Part shown: positions 11,340 to 25,165 of the stretch, piece after piece
Layout: the number at the start of each line of letters is the position of its first letter
How positions within the stretch are numbered: position 1 is the stretch's first letter
Assembly (NCBI GenBank): GCA_021464245.1
Contig: JADCRB010000032.1
Span: forward strand, 220,074-284,073
DNA: 64,000 bases
Source of the DNA: Carallia brachiata
Taxonomy: Eukaryota > Streptophyta > Magnoliopsida > Malpighiales > Rhizophoraceae
Direction of reading: 5' to 3'
Notes under the pieces: generated by a model
The model's database searches: none
Told to the model about the DNA's origin: nothing
What the model saw: the letters and a program-made list of their open reading frames with translations, nothing else
Made by a program: the position numbers and the translations under genes

Positions 11340-13082
11340 TGAAAAAAAAAAAAAAGAAGAAAAATCGCAAAGAACTCGAATACTAAAATCGGGTTTAGGT
11401 TTTTTTAGCACAGTTTGGGGTTTAGTTTTGTAACTGATTGTGATATAATCGGGTTTACTATCAACGAATGATAAAAAATTCAATATTTTTTAAGTAAAAT
11501 TTTAAATTCGAGTTTGTAAGTAGATAAAAGGGTGCTGGAAGAGTTACTCCTATAATAGATCTGACAGTATTCGAATAAGATTAGTCAAAACTTAAAGAGT
11601 TTTTAGATACCGAAAAAAGACCTAAAAAAAAAATATATAATCAAATATGTAATTTATTTTATAATATTTATTTATTTATTTTCAACTATTTAACAATTTT
11701 TAATCCACATAATTTATACTTACGAAAAATTTTTTTATTATTTTTTCTAAAAATTAAAAAAAAAATAAAAATAAAAGTGATATTCACAAATATTTAATAA
11801 AACAAAAATTGGACTGAAAGGGCTGCACCAAATTTAGGGAGTAAAATTGTGAGCATAAGTTATTTTTCTTTGGAGTTGAGGCTAATCACGATTTTTATTT
11901 TCTAATGCTCATTTAACCGATATATCTATAGTCATTTGTCATCTGATATTTTTGAATGGATCTGTTCACCATTCTCATTTCTTTCATTACTTTCAAACAT
12001 TCCAATAGTTGTTATTGCCTTTATTTTTTCCCTCATAGCTCACTTACTATCGTTATTATTATTATTCGTAAATTTTATATCACGTATACACACATCTTTA
12101 TTGAAAAATAATTTTTTGTTCAATCCAAATCAACACGCAGTCTCGCCTAGTAATGATAAGCGAACTGATTCTAAGTTAGAAAAAATCATCCATTTATTAA
12201 ATTAATAAAAATGGGCCTCATCGTCCTTTTATTCATCTATCATCTATCGAAAACGAATTCGCTGGCAAAACTTCTTCGACTACATGGGATTTTGCCTTAA
12301 TTGGACTTGAACTTTCCTCCATTGCATTCTCATATCATCTAAAGTTTTCAAAATCATGATCATACTTAAAATTAATTTAGAACATTAGAATCAGATCGTA
12401 GAATATAATCGTAAAATCATAAAATTTTATTAATAATAAAAAAATAAAAATTAACTAATCCTAATTATATAACTCACAATTAAACATTTTATATATATTA
12501 ACTCAATAATAATGAGAAGAATTATATTAACTTTATTCTTGTATAACAAAAATATGATTTTATCTCTTTCATAGTTGTTTGAGAATAATTATTTTTTTTT
12601 AATTAGAGATTTTTTTGTATTTAATTATTTATTTACTTATATTCAGTATTTAAATTTAAATAAAACATATCTTTATAATTTTTTATTATAAATAAGATAA
12701 ATTATAATTCAAAAACTTATAATAAATAAAACGAAATAGTAAGATTGGATCAAAATTCTACTAATCTCACGATTTGAATACAGACTCTACTAAAATCTTA
12801 TTTTAAAAAATTCTATCGCAATCTATAGCGTCATATATAATCGTAACATTATAAGATCTCACAATCCGAATCGAGATTTTAATAACCTTACCATCTACTA
12901 AGCACTCCAGGTCGACGGTACCGCATGCCGCCACACCCTATTATTACCAGTCCCGCTCTGAAAAGAACATTTATGCATCTGTCCGGGCAACATGATAAAA
13001 GCAGAAAAGAAAACTAGAAGATAAATGCAACTACTTTGTGAGTCTTTCTATATTAACACCAGACAAAGGCAAAAATAAGCAT
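11340..13082. other. AT-rich intergenic DNA between the THO7 promoter and the NAA60 3' end
   Basis: Mostly AT-rich with no gene signal. The minus-strand THO7 promoter should lie just above 11330, and the NAA60 3' UTR near 12950-13082. Bases 12911-12928 read GTCGACGGTACCGCATGC, three hexanucleotide restriction sites in direct contact. Confidence 0.6.
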
Positions 13083-15083
13083 CTACACACAATCGTAACC
13101 AGTACACTCAGATGAGAGGTTTCTCTTCGTTTGCATTGATATAAGAGGAGTTTCTTTACAATGAGACCACTTTGGTGACTTGTCTTCATTCTTCCTCAGT
13201 CTTGCAGCTACAGACATGAGGCGTCTCCTCATGCAAGTGACCACAGCTTTAACAAGCTCCCTGCAGGAAAAATCAAGTGGAAATGATAATAACTGCATAA
13301 AATGATTCTGGCTGCGGAATGCCAAACTAATTTCTTTCCTAAAAATAACAATGATAAATGAAAGAGTAAAAAAATAAAAAGCATGTAATATCTCAAGGCA
13401 TGACTGTGTGTGCAAGAAATGAAGTCTCTAACTATGGCCCGTAGTGTAGAAACTGGAAGTTGCCTAACCCCAGTTTATCGACGAGTCTATCTATAATTTA
13501 TAAGCCTCTGAGTTAATGTTTTAAAAAAAAGGTTTACGAGTGGATATTACATTGCCTTCTAGAACTCCGCACAAGACTGCCCACTGGATCTTGCTTGTTT
13601 CATTGACAGACGTTACATATCTAGAAATCCTATGGATCATGTCTTGAAGTGTAATGAGATTGATATTTAGAAAAAGGTTGAGCCTATCAGTTCGAGGAAC
13701 AACATATGCAGCAACATAGCGACATACTCCAAGCAAAGTCTCATCCAGATAATATTTTTATTTCTAGAGAGAAAACCCCCCAAACAATTAATCTCAGAAA
13801 CATATTTCACCTCATGAAAGCCAAAAATATAAGGGAAAAAGTTAGCACAAGAGACATTGTAGCATATCTTGCCAGTCATTTCCTTACTAGGTTGCATGAT
13901 TTTCAGATGATATATCCAGAACCCATGTCATGTTTAGCTGCAATAATGCAAATGATTATACGAAAAAATGCTTTACTACTTACAATGGTGAGCAAGGAGA
14001 ACGACCGCCATTTACGTAGAATACAAACAGATATGAATCATAATGCTGGCCATTTATTAGATAGAAACCTTGCAACCTTCGTACACACTTGAATGACAGT
14101 TTCTTGTACAAATTGATGGCAGAGATGTTGTAAGATATGACATGCAAGTAAACTGCAAGGCACACTGGAATACTTGATGCATACTTGACGACCTCACTAA
14201 TAAGAGCACTAGCTGCAAATCAAATGAAAGCTAGTTATTTGATTATAGAAAAACAGGAACTTCGAGACTATATTTCAAGGAGAAAATCCTCCTACATTAG
14301 GAGAGGGAGAGAAACCAACCTATGCCAAGATTTCTGTAAGTTTCTATTACTCCAAGTGTCAAAATGTAAACTAGTGTTTGATCTGATTTTGGGGCATCAT
14401 ACCTCAGCAAATCGCATATCTGAAAGGCAGGTATTCATTGATATCATTCTGAATCCATCTCTCACCATATATTTAATGTTACGCTTTCTAAGATACTATA
14501 GACATGGGAAAAAAATAGAAAAAAATAAATAAACAATAAATAAAAGGACGAATTGAGAACAGACTCCAATACTCCCATGCATTTTACAAGTGATCCGCTC
14601 AAGACTCTGACCAAAATCTCCTAAGGAATATCTTGTGCATGTCAAACAAACATATGCCAAGGTTCCAATAATTTTGCATGAAATCTCATAATTCAAATAT
14701 CCAATACAGATGCAGTTTACAGCCAGAATACCCACCTCGCTTTCTTTTGCCAGCACAATTCGTGCAGTAACAAATCCAATTAGTTCATCACTTTGACCAT
14801 TAGGACGACTGCGGTCAACAGCTGCCCACGACACAATATCATGTTGATTGACAACACTTTGGAAAAATTCTGACTCATACCTGAAAGATTAAAATGCAGT
14901 TTCTCAATGACACAACTAAGGTATTTTTAAGAAAAACAATTCAGCAATAAAAAAGAGAAAAAAATGAGGCTTCCACCTTATAGGAAATACATTGGCATGG
15001 ATGCGCTCCAAGATTTCTAAATCTGAGGGTTGTATAGGCCTGTAGTATATGGCTGGATGGTGAGATATCAAGTGGTTTACCAT
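13083..15083 (-). CDS. NAA60: N-alpha-acetyltransferase 60 / MCC1-like GNAT protein
   Basis: Five coding exons in transcript order: 15083-14977, 14880-14736, 14419-14320, 14212-13984, 13260-13083. Phases agree throughout and give 252 residues. The protein starts MVNHLISHHPAIYYRPIQPSD. A GNAT domain follows, with SWAAVDRSRP, LIGFVTARIVLAKE, YILTLGVIETYR and the acetyl-CoA motif R-N-L-G-I-A (residues 113-118), then CVRRLQGFYLINGQHYDSYLF and a basic C-terminal tail. Plant relatives are the plasma-membrane N-terminal acetyltransferase NAA60 and MCC1, named for histone acetylation and meiotic crossover control. Position next to THO7 favours NAA60. A leader intron is likely: acceptor TTAACAG before 15091, and a 5' exon ending near 16119 (GGCAG|GTAACT). 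Confidence 0.93.
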
Positions 15084-15091
15084 TGGTGTTT

Positions 15092-16340
15092 CTGTTAATC
15101 CCCAGCAAAGATATGGTAAATTTCAGGAAATTGCGTATGGACTCCCTCCATTTATACCAATCAGTCAGTATTTCCATATAGCAAATATCTAACAAAAATA
15201 TCCTCCACTCATTTTGTTGCAATATCTAACAAAAAATGAAAATACAAACATCGTAAAAACAAAGATTGCAGGATATGTACAACAAATCAACAAAACCAGA
15301 TAGAACAAAAACAGATGATGAATTGAGGGGGGGAAAAAAAACCATGATGCACACATCAAATGGAAATGTAGAAAATCAAGCACCTTAGCAGCGCATAGTA
15401 GAGCAACTTGGTCATATAAAAAATACGAGTAAACAGTGTCCCCGGGAAAACTCTCGTGCATGCAAGCTACGTGGCCACCAATATTTTGTTATCTGGCATA
15501 AAGCTCTTAATAAGTTAAGAAAGCAATGGATGGTCTACACTGAAAATTCTGAAAATATGGAAGTCTGAAGGCTGAAGAAATAAGAACTGAAACACACGGA
15601 ATTGCAAATCAAACACAAGCTCTTTTGAATCCTTTACTTCCTTCAGTATTGGAAACATTCTAAGTTAGAAACGAAAATTATAGAGATTTGGGTCACGGAA
15701 CATGTTTTTCTAGCTCATACAGCTTGTGCATTCACTAAATTCAATGGCTTCTTTGATGACCAATGATATTTGCCTCAATCTCAATATAGTCCAGAAACAA
15801 CCCTACAAAAGCAATAACCATTTACTGAAATCAAGCAATCTCTCAAAATAAGATTCTACCCCAATCAGAATTTCTTTTTCTTGTTCAACATATGAACCAA
15901 TCTGCAAAGAGATATTAATGGCATGACACAAAAGCTCCCTAAAACTCCTAAAAGAATCCCCTTGTAAACAACCAAATCCCACATGCATAACCGTTGTAAC
16001 CAAAATTCACACAAATTGAATATGAAAGGAGTCCACAACGCCAAATTTAGAAACTTTTGAAAAAAGAACAAAGACCCAGATAAGATCTCAGCCGGTATCT
16101 CAGAATAAGAAAAGTTACCTGCCAAATTTCAGTTTCTCTGAAGGAGGAGGGGAAAGAGGGGCATGGAAGAATAATGGATGAAAGGACCCTTTTTTTTTCT
16201 TTTTTTTTTTTGTTGGAAAAGAAAGTCAGAAGTAATGCTTTGAACAGAATATAATGCCTTGCTTTTTTGGAAAAACTGACTTTGCAATTGTGTTGCAAGC
16301 AAAGGAAAAGACAACAGTTGGTGCTGCTTGCTCAACCGGT
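15092..16340 (-). other. NAA60 leader intron and probable 5' UTR exon
   Basis: The predicted leader intron is about 15092-16118. The 5' UTR exon would be about 16119-16340. No conserved protein is visible here; the open frames are short and lack domains. Confidence 0.45.
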
Positions 16341-17762
16341 CAATGTATCCAGGGCCCCAGCCCTCGGATCTCCATCTGACAATCTGCTGTCCAACTTCCC
16401 TTCCTCCTTCTCTTTTGTTTTCTTGTTATCTATTTTTTTTATAAAAAAAAAAAATTGCTGAATTTATTCTACAATTCATTTCACGTTGAGCTTGAAACCT
16501 TCCCTAAACTCTCAATTTTTTTTTTGTATTTATTACTTTTTTTTTTTTTTACTTATTAAAAATTTATTCGATTGTAAATTACAATAAAATAATTTTTTTA
16601 TATTCAAACTTCGTTACATGAGTAAATGTATGCTATCAAATTTTGTTTATAAACGTTAATCTTATGCAACTGCGCGACTATTACAATTAAAAAATATAAA
16701 ATAAAAAAATAATAATATTTTTTATATTATTTTTTATTATTATAATTATACAAAATAAAAATATATAAATACAATAAAAAATTTTATATGACTATTAAAT
16801 TTTTCTTTATTTTTATAAAAGTACTGTTATGCGACACTCAAATTGGGGCCACAAGACCCGTTGTCTTTTTTTTTTTCCCTCTATTGGACAAACACCCTCT
16901 GTCTCTCTCTCTCTCTCTCTCAAGTATGCGTACCTTTTTTGTTCTCATAAACCTACGCTTCCTTTTAAAGATTAAATTTCATAATTTTTAAAAAGAAAAT
17001 TTTAATTTTTAACCATAAGAATATTTACAAAAACTTATTTATTACTTTTTATAAATATAGAGATGCAGATGAGACAAGTAGGCTTGACATTTGCATGATC
17101 AATGCAGAGTGGATATATTTTGTTTTTACGAGGGTTAGACAAATTCCAGAATGGTAAGTACATGGAATGTGGCAACTTGTGTACTTATAGAAGTTATTTA
17201 TCCTTGAACTAATGATAACGATGGTTGTTGTTGTTGTTACTATTATTTAATTAGCATTATTCTGCATTCATGATCCAATGACATTGTTTAAATTTGCCTC
17301 TTCAGTCTTGCCAAAATTATGGCCAAAAAAAAAAAAGTCATAACAAAATTACAAAAATCATGAGAATTATAGAGCTGAGGTAAAGTTATCTAAACCACTT
17401 CAATATTTTTATAGTGATCCTGATCCATCCCAATTTTATCGAACATATGTTATGGCTCTACAACTTGTTTTAAGAGATTAATTTTATTGTTGGAGCCTTC
17501 TATGCTCTTGTATGATTCTACCAACTCAAAAATTATTCTTTGGAAGACTGTAAGAACCGCAGTAAACAGCATCAACAAACCAGAACTGAAAGCTTAAGGT
17601 AAGGTACTAAAATTTCCCAGGACAACACGTCTATAGCAGCTCATGTCTCAAAGGAAAGAACAAGAGAAAACCAAAATCACTTGATGGTTTAATCGGCTAT
17701 CTTCTGTGTCTAGATTTGAACTATAGTTTCACATATTATTGATGTTCTTTGATCCTTGCTGC
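16341..17762. other. AT-rich intergenic DNA
   Basis: AT-rich with T and A runs, a (TC)n microsatellite at about 16902-16921 and a (GTT)n run near 17224-17237. The 3' UTR of the downstream kinase-like gene should occupy the last few hundred bases on the minus strand. Confidence 0.6.
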
Positions 17763-20700
17763 TCAAAGCACTGCACCAGTCATGAATCGATGGTTTAGTA
17801 CAGCTTCCGCAATTGGCCTTTCCCGGAAGTCGGGATTTAGCATTGCCTACAGAGAAGCAGCAGTAGCATTATGGATAATTAGAAAGCATGCCGCTATATA
17901 TGTATCTATTTATCTATTTATATATCTCCACCGTGCAGGAAAGATAAACTCAACAAAAAAAAAAAAAGGCAGAGATGGTATATTCTATTGTCTTCAATAT
18001 GCGGGCAACTGCATCCACTAAATACACAAAAACAGATGCGAAAAGCCAACTAGCAATGAAACCAGTGCAATGTAGAATAACACATTGGGAGGGGTTGTTA
18101 CAGCATGAACTCTGAAGTATGATCTACCTGAAGTAGTTGCCAACCAGCCCGATCACCGAGATCCAGAAACTTGACAGCTTCTTCCAAACGGTCATCTGCT
18201 AAACAATACCTGCATTCAGATATTCAAAAATACATAAATAAAAAAAAACATGAATTGGCATGCAAGTGAGATCATTGTTTGCAAAAGTAGTAGAAATTCC
18301 TGGAGCTGTTTGGTATGCCAAAGACAAATAAAGAACCTTAGCGGAATGCCCAAGAGTGTTACCTCTACAATGTTTAGACACACAGATAATGCAGTAATTT
18401 CCAGTATCACATTAACTAGAATAAAACAATAAAGTTTTGTTTTACGAAACATCGGTTAAATTATGGGGATAGCAGATTCTCTGCACTGTTGACTGGTGCA
18501 GACAAAGCTAATTTCTTGCTGCTTCTCCCAAAACTATTAACTAAGAACATAAAATGTCATTCTTAGTTCCTGTATGGTTCAAGTAAACTTTAGCATGCCG
18601 CTTCCATAACAGTATTCTCAAGATGAAATCAACACATCATGAACTTTTAAATTGCAAGAACTGAGAATTTTGCCAAAAGTCGAACCAAACCAAAAAAATT
18701 TAGTCAATGTAAACATTTTTTGCTACTTTCTTGAATTGAGCAAATATGAGATCTTATGCAAATCATCTTACTCTCTTGTTGCTTCAAGATCAAGGCGGAA
18801 AGTGCTTTCGAAGAGTCTCTGCAAGTTTGTAAGAAAAATATCAGGTTCTGTAAAAGAAAATGTTCATATATGAGCATCTATCGGTGCTTATAGTTGCACA
18901 AAGATACCAAAGGTTCCGCCCATGGCTTGCTTCTGGCACATATAGAGAGGAAAGCCAAATCAATAGATGATGCAATATTAAAAAGGCAGCCTGTAGGACT
19001 GTTAATTACCTGCAAAGAAAGACTATCCATGATGCCTGCTTCACAAAATGGAACAAAAGCCAAGTACGCAAAAAGAAGACCTGCTTCATATCTATGAAAA
19101 AAAAGAAAAAGAAAAAAGATCAATAAAGGACAAAGAAACTCGTGAAATCTGTGACAACAACTAGGTTCTAACAAATTACATGTCGTCCGCAATTCCAAAG
19201 GCCCTTTTCTCCATAGTTGAGAAGGCACCAGCAGCAGTTGCCCTTCTCCAAAGGCCTTCTGAAAGTGGTCCACGACCTTCTTCTAAACGTGAAACCCTGG
19301 AAAAGCCATATTTAGGATATCAAAATGTCTTTATGCATTTGAACCAGAGAAACTATGCACTGATTAGTGAATAAATAAAATGTGTGGCCTAAGCAAGCAG
19401 TATATTGGTCTACACAAAACCAAATATGTGGGCTATGAAGAAGTGGCAGACCCACAGTGTCTTCTCATAAAATTAAAAAATGGGATAGCCAAAGAATAAC
19501 TTGAGAAGTAGAAGTATGGTGTGTTGAGATAATAATCATAGACATCAGAATCAAAGTTCTGGTTACTGAGTGCTTAATGCTTTGTGAAATTAGAAATGCC
19601 TTCAGAGTTCCCTTCAACAAAACCAATTATCATGATGCTGCTTTCATCAAAAGATTTCCTAAAAATAAGTCAACTGTTTAAAAGTCACTGACACGTAAAA
19701 GCACCAGCAATTTTGACACTAAATTAATCCTCTGCACTCATTGCACATATATTGTGATAATTCAAAGTTTATGAATGGCTTGTCCTCTGAGTAACAATAT
19801 GACCTTCTGAAAGCCTGAGGTCTCCTCATAAATATCTAAATAGAGGTATAGCACATTTTAACCAATGAAGATTGTGAGGCTCTTTTCCAAGGAAATAAGT
19901 CTTCAGCTGTATGCAAATTTATCCAATTTAGAATGCGAATTAAGTAGAAGATGATCTTTTCAATTGATTTGGTCACCTATGTAAAAGCTCTGGCCCATAG
20001 CTTAGGTAAATAGTTAGAACTGATGCACCAGAGTTGTGCATTTCCTAACGCTGGGTGTATGGAGGACTAGTCAGAGATTAACTGACTCCCATAAACAACC
20101 AGCTCTCCATGTGTTTTGAGAGATTGCACATTGTCTAACCCTGTCAAGGTCATCACCAAAATTTGCTTATTGCAAGAGCCTGCAAATAGACGTTTGAAGG
20201 CCAATATGCAGGTAAATAAGTAATAATCAATTAATACTTCATTAAAAACTTGCTGTGAGAGTGCTTCAATCATCAGTTATAGACAAACATCCATATAAGT
20301 TCATCTAGCAGCCAAAAAGAACAAAATTATTGAGATGCAGAAAGCAAGTAACAAATAGAATTGATCATAAAAGCGGTATATTTAATTTCAGGTTTTTCTC
20401 CCCTCCTTTTTGGAGTGCAGAAAAAGAGATAAGAGACGCTATATTTTCACGTCGAAGCTCACGGATGAAATATTTTAAGTAGCATTCTTCTTAAGTTTAT
20501 CTAGCCACATTCTTTGAAAGAGATTGATTAGCGTATTAAAGAAGAATATCCTGTTTTGAACATCAACAGCAGAATCTCATACCCATATCTAATAGAAAAT
20601 AGTAAACAAATAGAAAAGGTCATTATGGTACCTAATATCAACAGAAAAGGCCAGATCCCGAAGTCGTGGCACTAGGTAAGCAGCATCTCTCTCCATTATA

Positions 20701-23632
20701 GTACTGCCAGCAAAAAGTGAATAACCTGTTCAGATGTTGCTAAGCAGACCGACCAACCCTAGAGACCCCATATGGAAAAAGAAAAAAAGTTGAACACTTC
20801 CACACACACTTGATAGCAACAGAAGATGGTCCAAGACTCTGGTGTAATCTGTCATGGCCATGCATGAAGGCTAGACCACTAATAGCGCCACGGAGCAACT
20901 TGATAACAAAATATCTCCTACGTTTTATTCTTTGCTCTTCTTCAAAATGATTCCAAGGATTTTCTCCTGCAGATTTGCTCTTTGATATCTTTTCACTTGT
21001 AACTTTTGCATAGTCTGCAGCACTATATTTGCCATCATTACGAAAAGCCAGCCACTGTACAGAAAGATTTCATCAATTTGTGCTTGCTTAAGGCTTATGT
21101 CTTTAACTATGAAATCAAATGTAAACAGAAACACATTTCTTTTCAGTGTTTGGTATGCTGTTTTTACAAAGAAACAAACAGTATGTGTAAAGAATAGAAC
21201 GTCATTCTTTTCTATTCCGAATAGTGTAGCCAAACACAAAGGACAAATAAATGAATTTTTTTTTTCCTTCAGAATCCCTGTCCTTGGTCAATTAAACAGG
21301 CCGTAAGAAATTGATAGTTTGCTTTATGATTGATCTGAGATACTCTGTGTGATGTGACAGACCTGTTCGCCCGTTTTGGTCTCAAATCCCCCCACGAGTA
21401 TCAGGAGATTCTGACAGATGCCCGTTGGACTACTCTGTAACAGTTGCTCGTGAAAAAGATCAATGAAAATCGTACAACGAGTACGTAATTTTCCAGATAA
21501 TATAACAAGTTGGGGATTTTTCACAAGTTTTTACAACATTAATTATACCTGAAGTAGAGCATGTGTATTGAGCTCATTTGCAGCCATCATGTCCGCCTCA
21601 ACACCTCCAGCTCGTTGTCCGGGATAAACCTTCATGGAAACCACAACAGAATGAAATGCACTGTGGATTTAACCTCGCCTTAAATTAGCACAAAAGGAAT
21701 ATGTTTGGGACAAATGGCATATCGACAGCCAGCCCAGGAAACTCTCTTGTTGCAGATCCGCAGTAGCTGACTGGACTATCTCTTCTGTCTACGTTGACAA
21801 TCAAAATAAGCAGCCAAAGCTGACTGCATCCATGAATGGACTCACTTCACAGTCTGCTCATGAGAAAAATCAATATTCTTTGTGGTTCCATCATGCAATA
21901 GAAAGATTACATGCTTTTCTCATTCACTGACCCAACAAACAAACAAGGATAGGGAATTAACAAGGAAATAATTAATGGGACAAATTGGAGAGTGGCATGC
22001 TAAATAGAAGACAGCATCTTGATAAACTAAACAGGCCCTCAAGGAAATGTTAATCCAAAACCTTGCGACTCTTCTGAGAGCAAAGCAAAACTATGCAAAA
22101 TGTATTTCACATGCATGGGTTCAACTATAAAGCGAGAGAGACGCATATAATGTATCTGAAAGATGGAGAGAACCAGCAAATGCTCCAACTAGCATAGAAG
22201 TTGAAGCAACATAAGTTATACCATATTCATTCTTCACGTGTTTCATATTAATCTCAGGCTTACACCTGGTTTTCTTATTTGCTCAATAAACTACGGTACC
22301 AATTTTTTATTGAAAGCGTACACCCATATCCCAATGCTGTTAGTAGCACGGAAGAAATTGTTGGTATCAGTAGTCACTAGTCAGTGAGAGAAGTGCAAAA
22401 ATTACATCAGAAACGATCATAAAACAATAGGATTGCTACATATAACACCAAAAAATCAGATGAAGTAACTAAATGACCTTAAAAAGAACTGGGTTCCTTT
22501 AAGTGGACCTTGAGCTATCCTCCCTTCATATAGCCTGCAAGACAACTGCCATGAATAGTATCACTATCAGTGAGAAGACATATAGACGGCTCCACATTTT
22601 TTATTAACATGACCAAAATACATGTCATTAGTTATAAGGGTTTGGCTAGGAGAAATCTGAGCATGACGTAAGTAAATACCAAATTTATAGGCATGACACC
22701 ACGTTTCAACCTAAAACTATGTCATTGGATTTATGGGTCTTTTCCACTTATATATTAGTTACTTCCCCTCTCACTTTCAATACAGGATCACTTAACCATT
22801 CAGGTGGTGGATCTTCCCAACATAGAGGTTGAATGAGGACGTTAACGGACACTTGAAATCCCAACAGGGTAGTTTTAGGCAACCTGCAAGCTACTGCAAT
22901 CCTCCTCCTTTATCCGAGTTGACACGATCAAAAGATCGGATGCAGGCGGAGCTGACCAAAATAAATGCCAATGAAAAAAAAAAGAATCTGTGAAATGCAC
23001 CTGATCTTGACATTGCCTTCACCCACATCTTGAACTTTAAGGCTCCCCAAGTTTCCAGGTAAATTCTCAACATCCATCCCCGATTGATACCCTGAATAGC
23101 TTTAAAAATGGCCCCCACCCAAAAAAAAAAAAAGAACAAAAAGCGAAATAAAGAAACGGAAAACCTTATATCAAAATAATGTTAAATTAAAAAGGTGGCT
23201 GTAATTGAGACAATATTGAATCCTAAATTAACAAATAAGCGTAATTACTCTATTGTAAACTGTTGGTCATGATTTGAGTGGTCAAAACATACGTATATCA
23301 GACACTTTTCTAAACTATACCAACGTTGGGGTGAATAAAAAAACAAAAGACCCATATGGGTTTTACCGTTAAAAAAGAAGATACCTTGTGACGTTCATGA
23401 ACCCGTAGCTGCCAATGAGTCTTCCGACCTCGAACGAGTCCGGGTCTGTGATCAGACTCGCTCTGCAGAGCCGAGTCGCCCGAGTTCGACTCAGTGAGTT
23501 GAAACTCGCGCGGCTTGAATTGGGAAATGAGAATTTCCGATCTTGTGAAAAGGAGGAAGAAGAAGAAGAAGAAGAAGGAAGCATAAACGAAGGGGAAGAA
23601 CAAGAGAAGCAATCGGGTGCAGCGAGAAGCAT
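17763..23632 (-). CDS. Plastid-targeted protein-kinase-like protein (probable pseudokinase), one frameshift
   Basis: Twelve exons in transcript order: 23632-23385, 23099-23001, 22534-22478, 21629-21549, 21434-21363, 21054-20810, 20703-20632, 19296-19180, 19091-19010, 18818-18772, 18209-18128, 17846-17763. They total 1286 bases, one short of 429 codons. All phases agree except in exon 3, where GGAACCC-AGTT lacks one base near 22491-22493; without it the next exon would hit a stop. The N-terminus is Ser-rich with Arg, like a transit peptide. The kinase-like fold shows GTPVLFK at the expected lysine strand, but the catalytic-loop HRD reads HQS (residues about 257-259) and DFG reads DLA, so it is probably catalytically inactive. 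The C-terminus is RPIAEAVLNHRFMTGAVL. I recall a relative at Arabidopsis At5g16810. Confidence 0.85.
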
Positions 23633-25165
23633 GATTAGAAATTGTTGCTGCTGCTGCAGCAGTTGGCTGTTGAGTTTTTGTGACTGACTCTCTGCCTTTC
23701 TGTTATCTGGTAATGGAAATGGCGCCAATGGGGATAAGGATTATTAAAGGGTTTTTTTTTCTTCTTTTTTTTTTAATTAAAATATCCTTACAAAATATCT
23801 CAAAATAAAATTTAATAATTTATTTATTTATTTATTTTAAATTTAATACATCTTTTACTATTTAAAAATCTAATGATCACACAGATCACTGCGTGCTTGT
23901 TACGTGCTTGTTATGTTCATTTATATTATTCTATTGTCAAAAGTTTCTCCTAAATACGTCTCATTGTTAGAATTTTTAGATACGTATTTGTAATTTTATT
24001 ATTATTTGTGTTTATTAATAATTATGATAAATTTTTATCAAAAAATGACTATATTAATTTAATTTGATGGTACTTTTAATTAATTAGTGTGAGAAGAATT
24101 AATCATTAATATTGTTTTATATCCTTTTTATTGACAAATGATATTCTTTTTGGTTCACAAAAAGTGAATTTCAAGCTTGTTACCACATTTTGTTTGTATC
24201 TCTCACATATTGCAGTATCTTTATTGGACATCAAAATTTTTAGGGCAAGAGATTCAAAATTAAAAAAATAATTTTTTTATATTATAGAGCCTACAAATGA
24301 CCTAATCTAGCTCTTTCTATGTACAAAAATCTTGGCCTACCTAATAAAATTCAATAAATAGATACATCTTTTGATTATTAAAATAAGTAAGTAGGGGTAG
24401 TTCTCACAGATTTGTTAAGAAAATTCATTCGAACCTCTTATCTGATGTAGATCAGATAATTTGTAATGAATTTATGAAGAAGTAAACTCCACAATATATA
24501 ATAAACGTTATTAAATTATTCGTAACTTCGAAGAGCTAAAACTAATTTTAATACTAGTAATCGCTCCTGTATGATTTGATATATACATCAGTAGAAAGTG
24601 ACTTGATATTTTATGAAGAAAATTACTTTAATAGTTGTTATAGGCATGTGAAAATAACTATTTTTCTTTGGAGCACTATTATGTAATATTATTTATAATA
24701 TTTTTGAGTTATCTGATGGAGAATAAAATAATCTTTATATATTTAATTTCATTTATTTATAAAATTAAGTGATATGTGATTAATTCATATATTTTATGTG
24801 GCTCTATGTTGTTTTTTAAGTGGTGATACCTAACTTTCCTCTTTCTTTTATTCAGCTATTTAAATTCTCTCTGAAATCAAAAAGTAGGTGAGTATGCTTC
24901 CAGTGATTCAATCTAGTGATTCTATAATAAAAATACTACAATCTTATCTCACCAAACTCCAAGTGTTGCATTCTCGTTTTTTTAAAAGACAAAAAAAGAA
25001 GGAAAAAATTGATTACTTTATTTAGATAGTATTAAAATAGATGTTAAATAATTGAATGGATAAAAAATAAAAAAATAGATAAATTATTAAATATTATTAA
25101 TAAAATTATTATTTTTTATATCAAATCAAAGGGTAACCCAATTCCATGGCCACCGCTCTCCTAAA
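23633..25165. other. Promoter of the kinase-like gene and AT-rich intergenic DNA
   Basis: Minus-strand leader and promoter sequence up to about 23760, then AT-rich DNA with no coding signal. Confidence 0.6.

Noticed and set aside
23310..23728. Upstream starts for the kinase-like protein, giving a Gln-rich N-terminus
   Set aside because: The upstream frame begins with a non-ATG codon; the first ATG in frame is at 23630-23632 and starts a transit-peptide-like sequence.
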